Assembly: GCF_016808095.1 (NCBI RefSeq)
Contig: NC_068973.1
Location: 16,736,501-16,800,500, forward strand
Source of the DNA: Vigna angularis
Taxonomy: Eukaryota > Streptophyta > Magnoliopsida > Fabales > Fabaceae
Reading direction: 5' to 3'
Length of the DNA: 64,000 nucleotides
Below are positions 1-11,841 of this stretch, piece after piece. The position numbers and the translations under genes were made by a program. The stretch's first letter is position 1, and each line of letters opens with the position of its first letter. The notes beneath the pieces were generated by a model that ran no database searches, was not told the DNA's origin, and saw only the letters and a program-made list of their open reading frames with translations.

Positions 1-1
1 A

Positions 2-619
2 ATTGGCGATGGTATAGTTGGCCTTACCAACCTCACAGTTTTGGAGCTCTACTCCAATCATTTCACAGGTTTCATCCCCCGTGAAATTGGTAAACTCTCC
101 AAGTTGGAACGGCTACTCCTTCATGTCAACAATTTGACAGGTAGTATGCCCCCGTCTCTAATGAACTGTGTCAATCTTGTGGTGTTGAATTTAAGGGTCA
201 ATCTCTTGGAGGGAAATATCTCTGCATTCAATTTCTCAGGATTCCTCAGCCTTACTACACTTGATCTTGGCAACAATTATTTTATCGGTGGTTTACCACC
301 AACCCTTTATGCATGCAAATCACTTTCAGCTGTGAGGTTTGCATCTAATCAGCTTGAGGGAGAGATTTCTCCCAGGATACTTGAACTAGAGTCTTTGTCT
401 TTCCTATCAATTTCTACTAACAAGTTGAGGAATGTTACTGGGGCTCTGACAATACTCAGGGGGCTCAAAAACCTCAGTACCCTTATGCTCTCCAAGAATT
501 TTTTCAACGAAATGATACCTCAAGATGTGAACATAATAGAGCCAGGTGGATTTCAAAAACTGCAGGTTTTAGGATTTGGTGGTTGTAATTTCACTGGTTG
601 TATAAATATAAATAAATAA
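2..619 (+). pseudogene. LRR receptor-like protein fragment, broken at the 3' side
   Basis: The frame is already open at the left window edge and encodes about seven plant-type extracellular leucine-rich repeats of roughly 24 residues, with recurring L..L.L..N...G.(I/L)P cores. The order and wording of the repeats resemble PSKR/PSY1R-type peptide-hormone receptors (LRR-RLK family X); that is recognition from memory, not a search. These are plasma-membrane receptors whose ectodomain binds small sulfated peptides. Here the repeat pattern stops abruptly after residues GCNFTG near base 598; the frame then reads a few AT-rich codons and ends. No island domain, transmembrane segment or kinase follows. 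The true start lies left of the window. It is either a truncated gene or a fragment carried by the neighbouring CACTA transposon. Confidence is high for LRR, moderate for the subfamily. Confidence 0.8.
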
Positions 620-1205
620 AATGAAGGTGAAAAAGAGAATGAGGCTATGTGTTAACTTATTGTTGTGGTTGCGTCAAATATAATTTTAGATAATAACAAA
701 ATTCAATACTTGGGAATCAAAACTGTATTTTTTTTTATTTACCCCACTGTGTCCCGTGACCATGTCTTTTAAGTAAATATAAAAATACCATTTCTTTGCT
801 ATTTCATTTCACTAATTGAAAAATATAGTACATAAATAAATAAATATATATGTATATATATATAAAATTGTAATAAAGTGTCACAGACTCTATTTATCCT
901 GCCTGGAAACTTTTTATGTAATTATGGTATAATTAATAATATAGGTGATATGTATGTCTTATGATTTAAATAAATTTTGACTTTGAAATTAATAGTGACT
1001 TTAATATTTGATATTTATTAATTTTGTATCTAGCCGTTACAATGTATCTGCACAGAGTTGAAAAAATAAACATATCAAGACAAAAATAATTAAGTAAATA
1101 ATTAGTATAAATATTATTGAAAGATTTCTTCTTAAAAGTATGCCATATTTGTAACAACACATATGGAGATGATAACAAGTCTGAAGGGTTACTTACAATA
1201 TTAAT

Positions 1206-1268
1206 TTGAGCAACCCACATCTATTAATTTGACGTGCCAATTTAGGGACTTGAGCAACCCACATCTAT
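1206..1268. repeat. Short direct duplication, 19 bp copies, period 44
   Basis: The 19 bases at 1206-1224 (ttgagcaacccacatctat) recur exactly at 1250-1268, and caatttag occurs in both following stretches. Likely a small local duplication. Confidence 0.7.
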
Positions 1269-2090
1269 CAGACCAATTTAGACTGCTTTACCTAATCTAT
1301 TTTGTTGATTCCAGTAGGGATTTTATTATTGAAACATTTTTGTTTAATGTTAGATTCATGTTGGTATCATGTTTATACAGTTTTAAGTCATTTTACAGAA
1401 TTTGATCGATTAAGTTGTTTTCTAGGTTCACATGCGTCTATATAATTAGGCCTTTCTTATTCATTACACATTCTATCCAATTCTGCATTTTAGCATGTAA
1501 TTAGCATCATATTAAGCATTTGATGTTAACACCAGTTTTGACTAGTTTGCTCTCAAATTTGGTATCACCACTGATTTTACATTTGTCTTATTCCAGTACT
1601 GTTTTGAGCATTTTATTATCTTTCTTTAATGATGTCTGAACCCCGAAGTACCCCATTCCATGCATTTTACATGTTTTGACTCATTAAGCACATTTTAGCC
1701 TACCTAGACTTAAGAATTTTGTAGTTGACTGCCCCTCTATTACTTTACTATAAATTGATATGTGATGTTCTTTCTTTTGTAGTTGCACTCGGTACCTGCA
1801 ATCCAGTATAGAACAACTCATTTTGACAATCAACCAAGGCTCCTAGTAAGACCTAAACCTTCAAATAATTGTCCTTTTGCAAATGTATGCTCATGCAACT
1901 GTATGTAACATATTAGGAGGGTTATTTAGTTCTTTAAATGTTGATTTTTTAATAAAACTTATTTAGCTAAACAATTAAACACATCAAGCACTATCTACCG
2001 TAATTTGATATTTCTTTAACTATGCTTGGTTGTAGTGAAAGTTTTAGCTCAACGTTGTAGGTTGGCCAATATCCTTCTATCTTGAAAGCT

Positions 2091-2147
2091 TAAAACAATA
2101 TTGTACATAGTGATTAATATAAAACAATAATATTGTACATAGTGATT
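2091..2147. repeat. Two imperfect copies of a 25-28 bp AT-rich unit
   Basis: The unit taaaacaat(a)attgtacatagtgatt occurs at 2091-2115 and 2120-2147. A third degenerate relative (gatattgtacaaag) lies near 2200. Confidence 0.6.
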
Positions 2148-2333
2148 TACATGTACAAAACAAGTATTAAGATAGAGAAATGTTGAAAAACATTCTATGA
2201 TATTGTACAAAGAAGAGGACCTAAATTAATTTAGGTTATTGTTTAGGAAGCCATTTGATAGGGCACGTGTCCTAATATGGAGACGTGTATTAACCATTGG
2301 CTAATTGTTTTGTAATCGATTTATGTACAGAAC

Positions 2334-5300
2334 ATGGATGATGCTCAACCAAATCGTTCATGGATGTACGATAGGTGTCATAGAGGAAGAGGTGCTTTGA
2401 AAGAGTCTTTTGTATTGGGTGTTGAAGAGTTTATAAGTAAAGCTTGTGAACAAGAACGTTATCGTAGAGACGGGGGTCTTCGATGTCCATGTTTAAAGTG
2501 CGATTGTACAAAGATTCTGCACGAAGGAGTTGTGAAGGTTCACCTTTACAAGAACGGTTTCAAGCCTAATTATTTCATTTGGGAGGATCATGGGGAAAGA
2601 ATGCTAGAAGATGATGTACAGAATCATGAAAGTTGGATGGCTGTAGAGACGGAACGTGGTCAAATTAACCAATTTCAAACAATGGAAGACATGGTGCATG
2701 ATGCTCTTAGGCAAAATGAGTCATGTCAAGCATCTACTTCTAATAACATTGAAGAGGCTCCGAATGAAGAAACACAAAGGTTTTTTAATTCTTTGTTGGA
2801 TGCAAACCAACCGTTGTATGAAGGAGCATCAGATTCGAAATTATCAATGTGTGTCAGACTATTAGCTTGCAAGTCAAATTGGAATATTCCTAACCAATGC
2901 ATAGATTTTATTGCAAAAATGGTTATGGATGCAACACCCATCAAATCAGGTTTGCCTAAAACTTACTACGAAGCAAAAAAGTGTGTATCAAAGTTGGGAT
3001 TACAATCGCAGAGGATTGATTGTTGCGTGGATGGTTGCATGCTCTTCTATGATAATGAATATGGTAAGAATGATGGTGCGTTGCTTGAATGCAAATTTTG
3101 TGGAAAGCCAAGATATCAACCACGTAACATGGGAGCAACTACTACAAAGCAAGTTCCTATGAAATCAATGTTCTATTTGCCATTAATTCCTAGACTACAA
3201 AGAATGTATGCCTCAACACAAACTGCAGGACAAATGACTTGGCACTATCAGAACATGTTGACGAATGGTGTTTTGCGTCATCCATGCGATGGAGAGGCTT
3301 GGAAGCACTTTGATAGAGTATATCCCGACTTTGGTACCGAGCCACGCAATATACGACTCGGTTTATGCTCTGACGGTTTTAACACATATGTACAGGCATC
3401 AAATATACCATATTCATGTTGGCCAGTTATTGTGACCCCTTATAATCTTCCTCCAGAAATGTGCATGTCTAAACCTTACATGTTCTTGACATGTCTCATT
3501 CCCGGGCCATTCAATCCAAAGGTTGGCATAGATGTGTACTTAGAGCCCTTGATAGACGAATTCAAGAAGCTGTGGACGGGTGTGATGACATATGATATTT
3601 CAAGGAAATAAAACTTTATTTTGAGGGCCATGCTAATGTGGACAATTAATGATTTTTCTGCTTATGGTATGTTGTCCGGCTGGAGCACTCATGGTAAACT
3701 GGCATGCCCACATTGCATGGAGCATACAAAGGCTTTTAGATTATATCATGGGGCAAAAAATTCATGGTTTGACTCCCATCGGAGGTTTTTACCGAATGAC
3801 CATGCTTTTAGGAGGAATAGGAATGCTTTCAAGAAGGGGGAAGTGGAGATGGATGACGCACCACCATATCTTACGGGACCAGAAGTTTGGAATAGAATCA
3901 ATGGTTATCCTAAAATAACTGAAAATGGTGCACCAAGAATTGATGGATACGGTGAGTGGCATAATTGGACGAAAAAAAGCATCTTTTGGGATCTACCCTA
4001 TTGGAAGGATAATTTGTTAAGGCATAATCTTGACTTCATGCACATTGAAAAAAATTTCTTTGACAACATCTTTAATACTGTGATGAATGTTGCGGGGAAG
4101 ACAAAAGACAATGAGAAGGCCCGAATGGATATAGCTTTGTACTGTAGACGAAAAGATTTGGAGCTAAAATGTCATAGCAATGGAAACATGTATAAGCCAA
4201 AAGCAAATTATACACTCTCAATAGACCAAACAAAACAAGTCTGTCATTGGGTAAAAGGTCTTAGGATGCCTGATGAATATTCTTCTAACTTGTCAAGATG
4301 TGTTGATGTGAATAGGGGAAAGCTCATTGGGATGAAAAGTCATGACTGCCATGTGTTTATGGAATGCTTACTTCCTATAGCGTTTAGTTCTTTACCGTCT
4401 CATGTTCTGAATCCCATTACAGAGATAAGTCATTTCTTTAGAGATTTGTGTTCTACTACATTGAACAAGGATGACCTAGCGAAGATGGAAGAAAACATTC
4501 CAATCATTCTTTGCAAGATGGAGAGAATATTTCCTCCCTCATTCTTTGATTCTATGGAACATCTCCCTATCCATCTTCCATATGAGGTACGACTTGGTGG
4601 ACCAGTCCACTATAGGTGGATGTACCCATTTGAAAGGTGACAATATGACATGTTTTTGTTCAATTTACTAGGCATAATTCAAAAACCCTAACACATCAGT
4701 TTCAAATTTGTAGGTTCATGGGATATGTTAAACGTTCAGTAAAGAATAAAGCTAGGGTTGAAGGATCTATTTGTGCATCATACTTGCACAGAGAAACAAC
4801 TCATTTTTGTTCTCACTATTTCAAACACTTCATGTTAACACCACAAAGCAGTAGAAATGAAGTAGACATTCAAATAGAAAGCTTTACGACAACATTATCA
4901 GTGTTTGACCAACCTGGCCGTCATTCTGGGAGGGAATCAACACATTGGTTAAGTGATGAAGAATTGAGATCAGCTCATGTTCATGTATTGATCAATTGCA
5001 ATGAAGTTGAACCTTACCTTGAGTAAGCCTCCCAAAATAAATTATATTTCCCAATTCTTTCATTTGATATAATTAATTGTCTTTGATCTAATCTGGTCGT
5101 ACATGTCGACAGCTCATTCTTACATACCTATCAACTATCTGAGTCAAACAGTTCGACATACATACATGCTAATTTCCCATTGTGGTTCAGGCAAAAAGTA
5201 CGAGTTCCTATCATTCTTACACATTCATTTCTTCCTTAATTCTTTAATCATTACATTGTTGAATAGTTTCATATCCTGAATGGTTGTAGGTTCATAACGA

Positions 5301-6024
5301 TCCTTTAACTGTGAGGAACCAACATCTTAGAGATTTATCACTTGGTCCTTTAAGGTGTGTAAAGGAATAGCACACATTCTTTGCTAATGGATACAAATTT
5401 CATACCCATGCATGGAGTCAGGGCAAGAAGACAATAAATAGTGGGGTTCATGTTAAAGGGCTAACAGAAGGAGGTCAAGATGATTTCTATGGTGTCATTA
5501 AACACATTTATGAGTTGGAATACAATTAACCAACCACAGAAAAGAAAATTGTATTATTTTATTGTGATTGGTTTGATCCATCGAGAGTAGGTACAAGGGT
5601 GGATTCAAAGTATGGCATTGTGGATATTCGAATGGATAAAAGATATGTGTTGTTTGATCCTTTTATAATTGCACATAATGTACAACAAGTGTATTATGTA
5701 CCATATCCTACATCACGCACGGACAAACGAGGTTGGTGTGTTGCGATAAAAACGAAGCCTAGAGGTCGCATTGATTCGAATGATGTAGAAGCCGATGTGC
5801 CATACCAAGTGGAGGAAATGTCACATGTTAATGACGTCATTGAAGTTGAAGAAGTAGTCCGATTACAAGATGTAGAAGCTGGTCTTGAAGAAGTGAACCC
5901 TAACAATATTTCATCATTTCAAGGGCAGATAGATGAAGATACAACGGAATCAGAAGAATACAATGCAGAGGGACAGGGTGAAGATGACAATGAAGATGAA
6001 TTTCATAGTTCTGGCACTAAATAG
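2334..6024 (+). pseudogene. CACTA (En/Spm) Tnp2-type transposase, decayed
   Basis: TnpD/Tnp2-like transposase, which in active elements cuts and rejoins CACTA ends. The best model has four exons, 2334-4636, 4714-5022, 5113-5197 and 5290-6024, all with GT/AG borders and compatible phases (about 1144 codons). The N-terminus (residues 1-90) is a transposase-associated domain with RSWMYDR and a CPCLKCDC Cys cluster. The Tnp2 domain follows (GHGKLACPHC-like, DLPYWKDNLLRHNLDFMH), then a DUF4218 region (LPIHLPYEVRLGGPV, YPFERFMG across the first intron), then a DUF4216-like region ([10 protein letters not shown]...YGIVDI) and an acidic tail. Three in-frame stops break it: TAA at 3609 (where relatives have Gln), TAG at 5368 (where relatives have Trp) and TAA at 5527. 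It is therefore a non-functional copy. Its partner gene is at 13080-14929 on the same strand. Confidence 0.9.
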
Positions 6025-6940
6025 AGTTAGGGTGTGTTCTTACTTCTAATTTGTTGCATTTATAATGTTGTCCACAATCTTAAGTTCTTATCAATGTAAG
6101 TCTTAACAGTGGTCCAAAATAGCTTTTCCTAATCTTAAATCACACTGACACTCTTATTTAACATATACTTCTTTCTCATCTTTCAATTATTGTTTTGTTG
6201 TAACACTTTTTTTATACATACAATTTTTCTAAAGGAAACCGTGTGATTTCTTTTAGACGTCTCGAGAAAAATTACTAATATGGGTGGCAATAACTGATTT
6301 AGGATTAAAATACTGTTGTTGGAATAAGCATTTTAGTTCCACATCATGGGTGGAAAGAATATTTAAAGGCTATGAATATTTTATTATATTACTTAGAATT
6401 GAACTTAAAGATAATAATTTATGAATATACTTTTGTTCTCAATCCAGTAAAACATTGTTTTAATAACAAATTGTTAAGTTCATGCGACTTAAGGTAACCT
6501 ATTTTTGGTTGGAACCTTAGTTAAGATTACTAATGATATATTACTTTATCCATCAAAAGAGATAATAAGAGACAAGGAATGTCAGATAATGAAGTACATT
6601 TTATCCAAAGAAAAAAAAAGTAAAAGTTTACAGATTTAGAGTAAGTAAAATATTTAGATATATCTAATAAAAATTTGAAACATGTGCATATCCGAGTTTA
6701 CATTTAATGAAAAGTCTTTTTTCATTAAAAAAATATGCCCTAATAACATTTGAAGACTTAATACATATATTATATAGATATGAACAGACTTTCATGGAAG
6801 AGCTAATACTTTCTCTACACCTAATCATCCATTTGAGGCATTCTAGAAGAGGAAAGGGCCCCTGAGGTTAAACGAAGTAGGTTGCCCCCCACGGCAAGGT
6901 CGAATAATTTGGTTGTTCGTGTCTAAGGGATCATGCTTCA
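6025..6940. other. Non-coding CACTA interior left of the LTR-element insertion
   Basis: AT-rich sequence with no supported gene. It ends at the target-site base cttca (6936-6940) that flanks the inserted LTR element. Confidence 0.6.
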
Positions 6941-7334
6941 TGTTTCGGTGTAGATGTTTTCCAGTGTGTCTTTGTTGCTCCTAGCTGTCTGGGACGCTTG
7001 CTCTTCTCCAATTGTTGTTGTTCATACTCGTCAAAGGAGGGGGAGGTACCTGTAAAGATACTCCGACACTCAAGTCAGATGTGAGTTATGGAGCCTCAGC
7101 TCTCAAGAGAGTGATTATGATACTGCTCTGAAATATTATTTTGGGTCTCTAGACATAAAGAGAACGTACCTGAACTTTTGCCCTGTCCTTGTATTTATAA
7201 GAAAAATAAAAATAACCACCTTACCTAAAAATGTGGTTAGTGGCTTTATAAATATCTTAACCGTTTTAAGATATTTTATGTAATATATATAATATCTAAG
7301 ATATTTTATGTAATAAATATCTTACTACATAACA
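6941..7334 (-). repeat. 3' LTR of the 6.9-11.8 kb element
   Basis: 394 bp, + strand starts tgtttcggtg and ends acataaca. On the minus strand a TATA-like CTTATAAATACAAGG at about 7189-7203 is a plausible core promoter. Adjacent PPT at 7335-7346. Confidence 0.93.
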
Positions 7335-7346
7335 TGCCCCCCAAGT
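7335..7346 (-). other. Polypurine tract of the LARD-like element
   Basis: Minus strand reads acttggggggca directly abutting the 3' LTR, which fixes the element orientation. Confidence 0.8.
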
Positions 7347-7559
7347 CCGAGTTAACGGTTCCGTTTTTATGGACGTGGTAACTATAGGACTTATGAGTTT
7401 GAGGGAGGCTGTATTCGCTGTATTAGAGAGCGTGTTTCTGGTTGTTGCTCATCTGTGGTCTGAACGTTTCAAACCAAGGATGACCGAGTGGTAGAGTTTG
7501 AAGGACCAAAAAAGATGTGAAGCCAAACGGCAAAAAAGTTGGAACGAGCGAGGCCGAAT

Positions 7560-8380
7560 CGTGAGAACCTAGATGGCCGAGTGGTAGAGGCTGTATAGCC
7601 GAAGGTCACAGAAGCTGAATGCTTGAGGCCACGGACGGTAGAGATCGAGTGGCATGTGAGGCCGAATGGAACGAGTGAGGCCGAATGCTTGAGGCCACGG
7701 ACTTCATGGAACGAGTGAGGCCGAATGTTATTGAGGCCGAATGGACAACATTAATAGCGTCGAACGGCCGAATACTTGAGCGCTCGTGGGCATAGATTGA
7801 CGAGCGGTTGAAGCCAAGGGGACGACTGTCTTTGAGGTCGCACGGCCGAATGTTCGAACGCTCGTGGCTATGTATGGTCGAGCGGTTCAAATCAAAATGC
7901 GAATACCTTTGAGGTCGAACCGCCGAATGTTGAACGCTCGTACGCATGGATTGACGAGCGGTTTGAAACCAAAGGTCGAACACTTTTAAGGCCGAACGGC
8001 CGACTGCTTGTACGCTCGTACATCGGGATTGTCGAGCGGTTGGAGGCCGAACGGCCGACTGCTTGAACGCTCGTACACATGAGTTGTCGAGCGGTTGAAA
8101 CCAAAGGTCGAACACCTTTAAGGCCGAACGGCCGACTGCTTGTACGCTCGTACATCGGGATTGTCGAGCGGTTGGAGGCCGAACGGCCGACTGCTTGAAC
8201 GCTCGTTCACATGAGTTGTTGAGCGGTTGAAACCAAAGGGCGAACACCTTTGAGGCCGAACGGCCGACTGCTTGGACGCTCGTGGTTGTGCATTGTCGAG
8301 CGCTTGAAATCAAAGGGCGAATACCTTTGAGGCCGAACGGCCGATTGTTTGAACGCTCGTGGACATGGATTGTCGAGCGG
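7560..8380. repeat. GC-rich tandem array with higher-order 54+78 bp period
   Basis: Repeats built on (+ strand) gtcgagcggttg ... aggccgaacggccgac ... gaacgctcgt. Copies of gtcgagcg begin at about 8031, 8085, 8163, 8218 (gttgagcg), 8294 and 8372. Spacings alternate near 54 and 78, giving a composite unit of about 132 bp around 8031-8218. The core ggccgaacggcc is self-complementary apart from its centre. Copies become more degenerate toward 7560. The array lies inside the LARD-like element. A 378-codon minus-strand frame (7606-8742) covers it but is Arg/Ser-rich, repetitive and matches no family I know. Confidence 0.85.
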
Positions 8381-8383
8381 TTG

Positions 8384-8703
8384 ATGTTCTGGGTGTTCTT
8401 GGGCGAACAACTACCAGAGGGAGTGTATCCCGTAGAACGCTCGTGGACATGGATTGTCGAGCGGTTGATGTTCTGGGTGTTCTTGGGCGAACAACGACCA
8501 GAGGGAGTGTATCCCGATGTTCTGGGTGTTCTTGGGCGAACAACGGCCAGAGGGAGTGTATCCCGATGTTCTGGGTTGTTCTTGGGCGAACAACGACCAG
8601 AGAGAGTGTATCCCATAGAACGCTCGTGGACATGGATTGTCGAGCGGTTGATGTTCTGGGTGTTCTTGGGCGAACAACTACCAGAGGGAGTGTATCCCTT
8701 AGA
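8384..8703. repeat. Second tandem array, 49 bp and 85 bp units
   Basis: The unit gatgttctgggtgttcttgg...gggagtgtatccc is repeated about five times between 8384 and 8703. Some copies are 49 bp; others are lengthened to about 85 bp by a segment (gaacgctcgtggacatgg...gtcgagcggtt) drawn from the neighbouring array. Confidence 0.85.
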
Positions 8704-10400
8704 ACGCTCGGTTTTCGATTGGCCGTCTACTGTGACCTGCATAAGATATACAATATATAAAAATACAGAGCGTTTTAAACCTGGCGGTCGAACGTCAATA
8801 GGATCGCATGGTAGAGCGGTCGTGTCGATAGATGGTCGAGCCGTAGAGGCCGAGTGGTCGAACGTCCGTTAGGCTGAGTGTTGGACGCTTTAGGTCGAGC
8901 GTTCGTGAAAACGAATGCTGGAATCCTTGAGACGCAAATCGCCGAACGACTGAGGCGAAAGGGTGGAGGCCAGGCGGCCGAACGTCATTGAGACCTACAG
9001 CTGGACAACTGAGTCAAGCGGACGAACGTTATTGAGTACGACTGGCTGATCATCAGTGGGGTCGAATGGCCCAGGGCTTGAGTGCTCGTGTAGATATATG
9101 GTCGAGCGGTAGAGACCGAACGTCAATGGTGAGCGAAGTGTCGAACGCTTTAGGCCGAACGGCCGTCAGAATGAATGCTGAAACGCTTCATGCTGATTTT
9201 CCGAACGTCAATGAGGGTTGTTGGCCGAACGGTTAAGACCAAGACGCTGAACGTCATTGAGGACCAATGGGCGAGCATCAGGTTAGTCGAATGACCGAAT
9301 GCTGGTGTGTTCGAGGCCATGGATGACCGAATGACTTGAGGACGAGCGGACGAACGTTATTAAGGACGCCGGTTGGACGCTTGATGCTGAATATTGCCGA
9401 ACGGCGGTGAGACCGAATGGCCGAACGATTGAGTGTTGAGATCGTGCATGACCGAGCGCTAGAGACCGAACGTCAATAACAAAGGCCGAACGGTCAAGGC
9501 CAAGTTGCCGAACGCCGATGAGACGGATGGTTTGAACGTTTGAGTCCAAGTGTCCGGACGTCATTGAGACGGGTGGCCGAACGGTTGAGGCCAAGCTGCC
9601 GAACGTCAGGGATGCTCAATCACCGAGCATCATTTCGGTCGAATGACCGAACACTGATTGAGCCGAGCGTCCGCATGCTGGAGTATTTTGAGAATGAAGA
9701 ACCGACAAAAGGTGAGGTCGGGCGGACGAGTAGTGGTACGCTTGTGGCCACGGAATGGTCGATTTGGACATTGTCGAACGGTGATGAGGAAGGTTTTGTC
9801 GAACGGTCGACGCTCTGTCTTGCTGTCGACCAAGGTGGACGACCTAAGTGGTGGCTTATTCGTGATGGTCGACCAGGAAATGGTCGCTCGGTGTTGCTGT
9901 CGACCAAGGTGGACGACCTAGGTGGCGGCTTATTTGAGATGGTCGACCAGGAAATGGTCGAACGACAATGAAGAAGTTTTTGTCGATCGGTCAGGGTCGA
10001 CACTCGGTCTTGTTGGTCGACCAAGGCGGATGACCTTGGAGTGCGCCGAATGGTTGATCGCCAGGGAGGTCGAATGGTGAGGTCGGATGACCAAAATATT
10101 TGTGAGGGCGAACGACGAGAATTTCGGTCGAGTGCTGCAGCGCTTATGGTCACTGATAGCCTTGCTGTCGTTCCTCTAAATGAGCGTACGATCGGTTAAG
10201 GACGACCGTATGTTGTCGATAACCAGTTGTCGACTGAGTGGACGATCGATCGAGGTGCTGTCGCATCAATTGTCGACAAAATGGGCGATCGGTCGAGGAC
10301 GACCGTGTGCTGTCTATCACCAATGGTTGACAAAGTGGGCGATCTTGGAGGATCATTGAGTCTATGTGTCGGACGGATCGGACGGTTCAGTATCTAATCC
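8704..10400. repeat. Degenerate continuation of the GC-rich repeat interior
   Basis: Diverged, irregularly spaced variants of gtcgagcg, ggccgaacg and gccgaacgtcaatgag continue across this stretch. A distinct subfamily at about 9790-9960 carries repeats of gtcgaccaggaaatggtcg and ctgtcgaccaaggtggacgac, about 87 bp apart. All six frames show short overlapping open frames because stop codons are rare here; I treat none as genes. Confidence 0.7.
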
Positions 10401-11426
10401 TTAAAAATAGGGTTCAGGCCAAGTTAGTTGCCGCGTTCACAATGGATGGTGGTGACATCGAGTTTGCACAAGAGGCATGGGCGCGGCGGAGGACGCGGAA
10501 GCCGTAACAGACGGTTTGGCGTGGCGATTTGATGGCGATGGCCCTGGTGTGGTTGTCGCTTGAGCTGCACCTGAGGGAGTTTGGGGATGATGGAGGATGG
10601 GACCAATGCTGTGACACTGAAGAGGATAAGAGCGCGACAACGGCTCTTAAATCACGACGGTGATGTGTGGTCAGGACAGGGCCCGGTTTGGGGTTTTTCT
10701 GTTCTCAGTCTCGTTTCTGATCTTGGGGGTTTCGATTCCTGTGTGAAGGGCTCACAATTTTGAATGCATGAAGATGGCGAGGGCAGTGACGCCGTGATTG
10801 GAAAAAGCGGCGGCGATATTGAGCTTTGGGTTTAGGGTTCCTGTTGTTCTCCGATTTTGGGGATTGGGGTTTGTGGAAATTGGGAAATTAGGGATTTCTG
10901 GTCTAATTGGATTTTCATTGATTGGATTTCATTGATTGGATTTGTGGTTTTGATCTTCGCAGCGGCGACGATGAAGGCAGCAGCCCTCTCCGACGAGGAT
11001 TTCCCGTGTTTACCGACAAAGGAGACGGTGAAACTAGATTTTGTTCCGAAGCGTCACGGTCCCTGCAACAATCTTCAACTCGTTCTTGAATAATTGGATT
11101 GTGACATTGTTGTTTCCTCCAAAGGGAAGGAAAAACTGGGGTGACGACGTCGAGATTAAAAGAGGCAGTGAAAGAAGTTTTCTCTCATTTGTCCACCATT
11201 GTTGAGGGAGGTGAATGATGAGCTGGATCTGACCCGCAAAGGGGTGTGATTTCGCTGAGGTGCTTACTGGCGCGATTTCACAGAGGTGCTTGCGGTGGCG
11301 TCAATGGCTCGCGGAGGAGATTCCTAGCGGTGATGCGGCGGCTTCATCTTGATGGAGTAGCTCTATCCGGAGAAATGATTCGTCGAGGCCGAGGCTCCTC
11401 TTGTGGCTTCTTTGGGATTGCACTCA
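10400..11426. other. Leader region of the LARD-like element, gene-like composition
   Basis: Between the repeats and the primer-binding site. The composition resembles plant 5' exon or UTR sequence (for example gggtttagggtt near 10830), and there is a short open frame at 10857-11093, but no domain is recognisable. It may be the untranslated leader or a captured host fragment. Confidence 0.4.
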
Positions 11427-11444
11427 GCCCCACGGTGGGCGCCA
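11427..11444 (-). other. Primer-binding site of the LARD-like element
   Basis: Minus strand reads tggcgcccaccgtggggc, three bases inside the 5' LTR. This TGGCGCC-type site is common in plant Ty3/gypsy elements. I did not assign the tRNA. Confidence 0.75.
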
Positions 11445-11447
11445 AAA

Positions 11448-11841
11448 TGTTTCGGTGCAGATGTTTTCCAGTGTGTCTTTGTTGCTCCTAGCTGTTTGGG
11501 ACGCTTGCTCTTCTCCAATTGTTGTTGTTCATACTCGCCAAAGGAGGGGGAGGTACCTGCAAAGATACTCCGACGTTCAAGTCAGATGTGAGTTATGGAG
11601 CCTCAGCTCTCAAGAGAGTGATTATGATACTGCTCTGAAATATTATTTTGGGTCTCTAGACATAAAGAGAACGTACCTGAACTTTTGCCCTGTCCTTGTA
11701 TTTATAAGCAAAATAAAAATAACCACCTTACCTAAAAATGTGATTAGTGGCTTTATAAATATCTTAACCGTTTTAAGATATTTTATGTAATAAATATAAT
11801 ATCTAAGATATTTTATGTAATAAATATCTTACTACATAACA
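11448..11841 (-). repeat. 5' LTR of the 6.9-11.8 kb element
   Basis: 394 bp partner of 6941-7334, same length, about nine base differences by eye, followed by the target duplication cttca at 11842-11846. Confidence 0.93.

Larger units (their letters stand above)
620..2333. other. AT-rich non-coding stretch before the transposase
   Basis: No convincing gene. I looked here for a CACTA left end (CACTACTACAAAA) and for the GATAACGC-type subterminal repeats seen at 17.5-17.8 kb and found neither. It may be the leader and intron region of the transposase gene. It includes an AT microsatellite-like patch near 830-870 and the two short duplications listed separately. Confidence 0.5.
6941..11841 (-). 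mobile_element. Complete non-autonomous LTR element (LARD-like) with GC-rich repeat interior
   Basis: A 4.9 kb insertion with two 394 bp direct terminal repeats (6941-7334, 11448-11841), each starting TG and ending CA, flanked by an identical 5 bp target duplication cttca (6936-6940 and 11842-11846). The polypurine tract and primer-binding site show that transcription runs on the minus strand: 5' LTR at right, 3' LTR at left. The 4.1 kb interior has no gag, protease, reverse transcriptase, RNase H or integrase signature in any frame, so it must be mobilised in trans. About nine differences separate the LTRs by eye, so insertion is fairly recent. It interrupts the CACTA element between its two genes. 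Confidence 0.93.

Noticed and set aside
620..2333. Left CACTA end
   Set aside because: No CACTACTACAAAA-like terminus and none of the subterminal GATAACGC motifs were found here.
8282..8872. 196-codon plus-strand open frame
   Set aside because: Product of a stop-poor tandem repeat; repeats itself (FWVFLGEQ words) and is antisense to the element transcription.
10857..11093. 78-codon frame in gene-like sequence
   Set aside because: Opposite to element transcription, no recognisable domain, no splice context; kept only as composition note.
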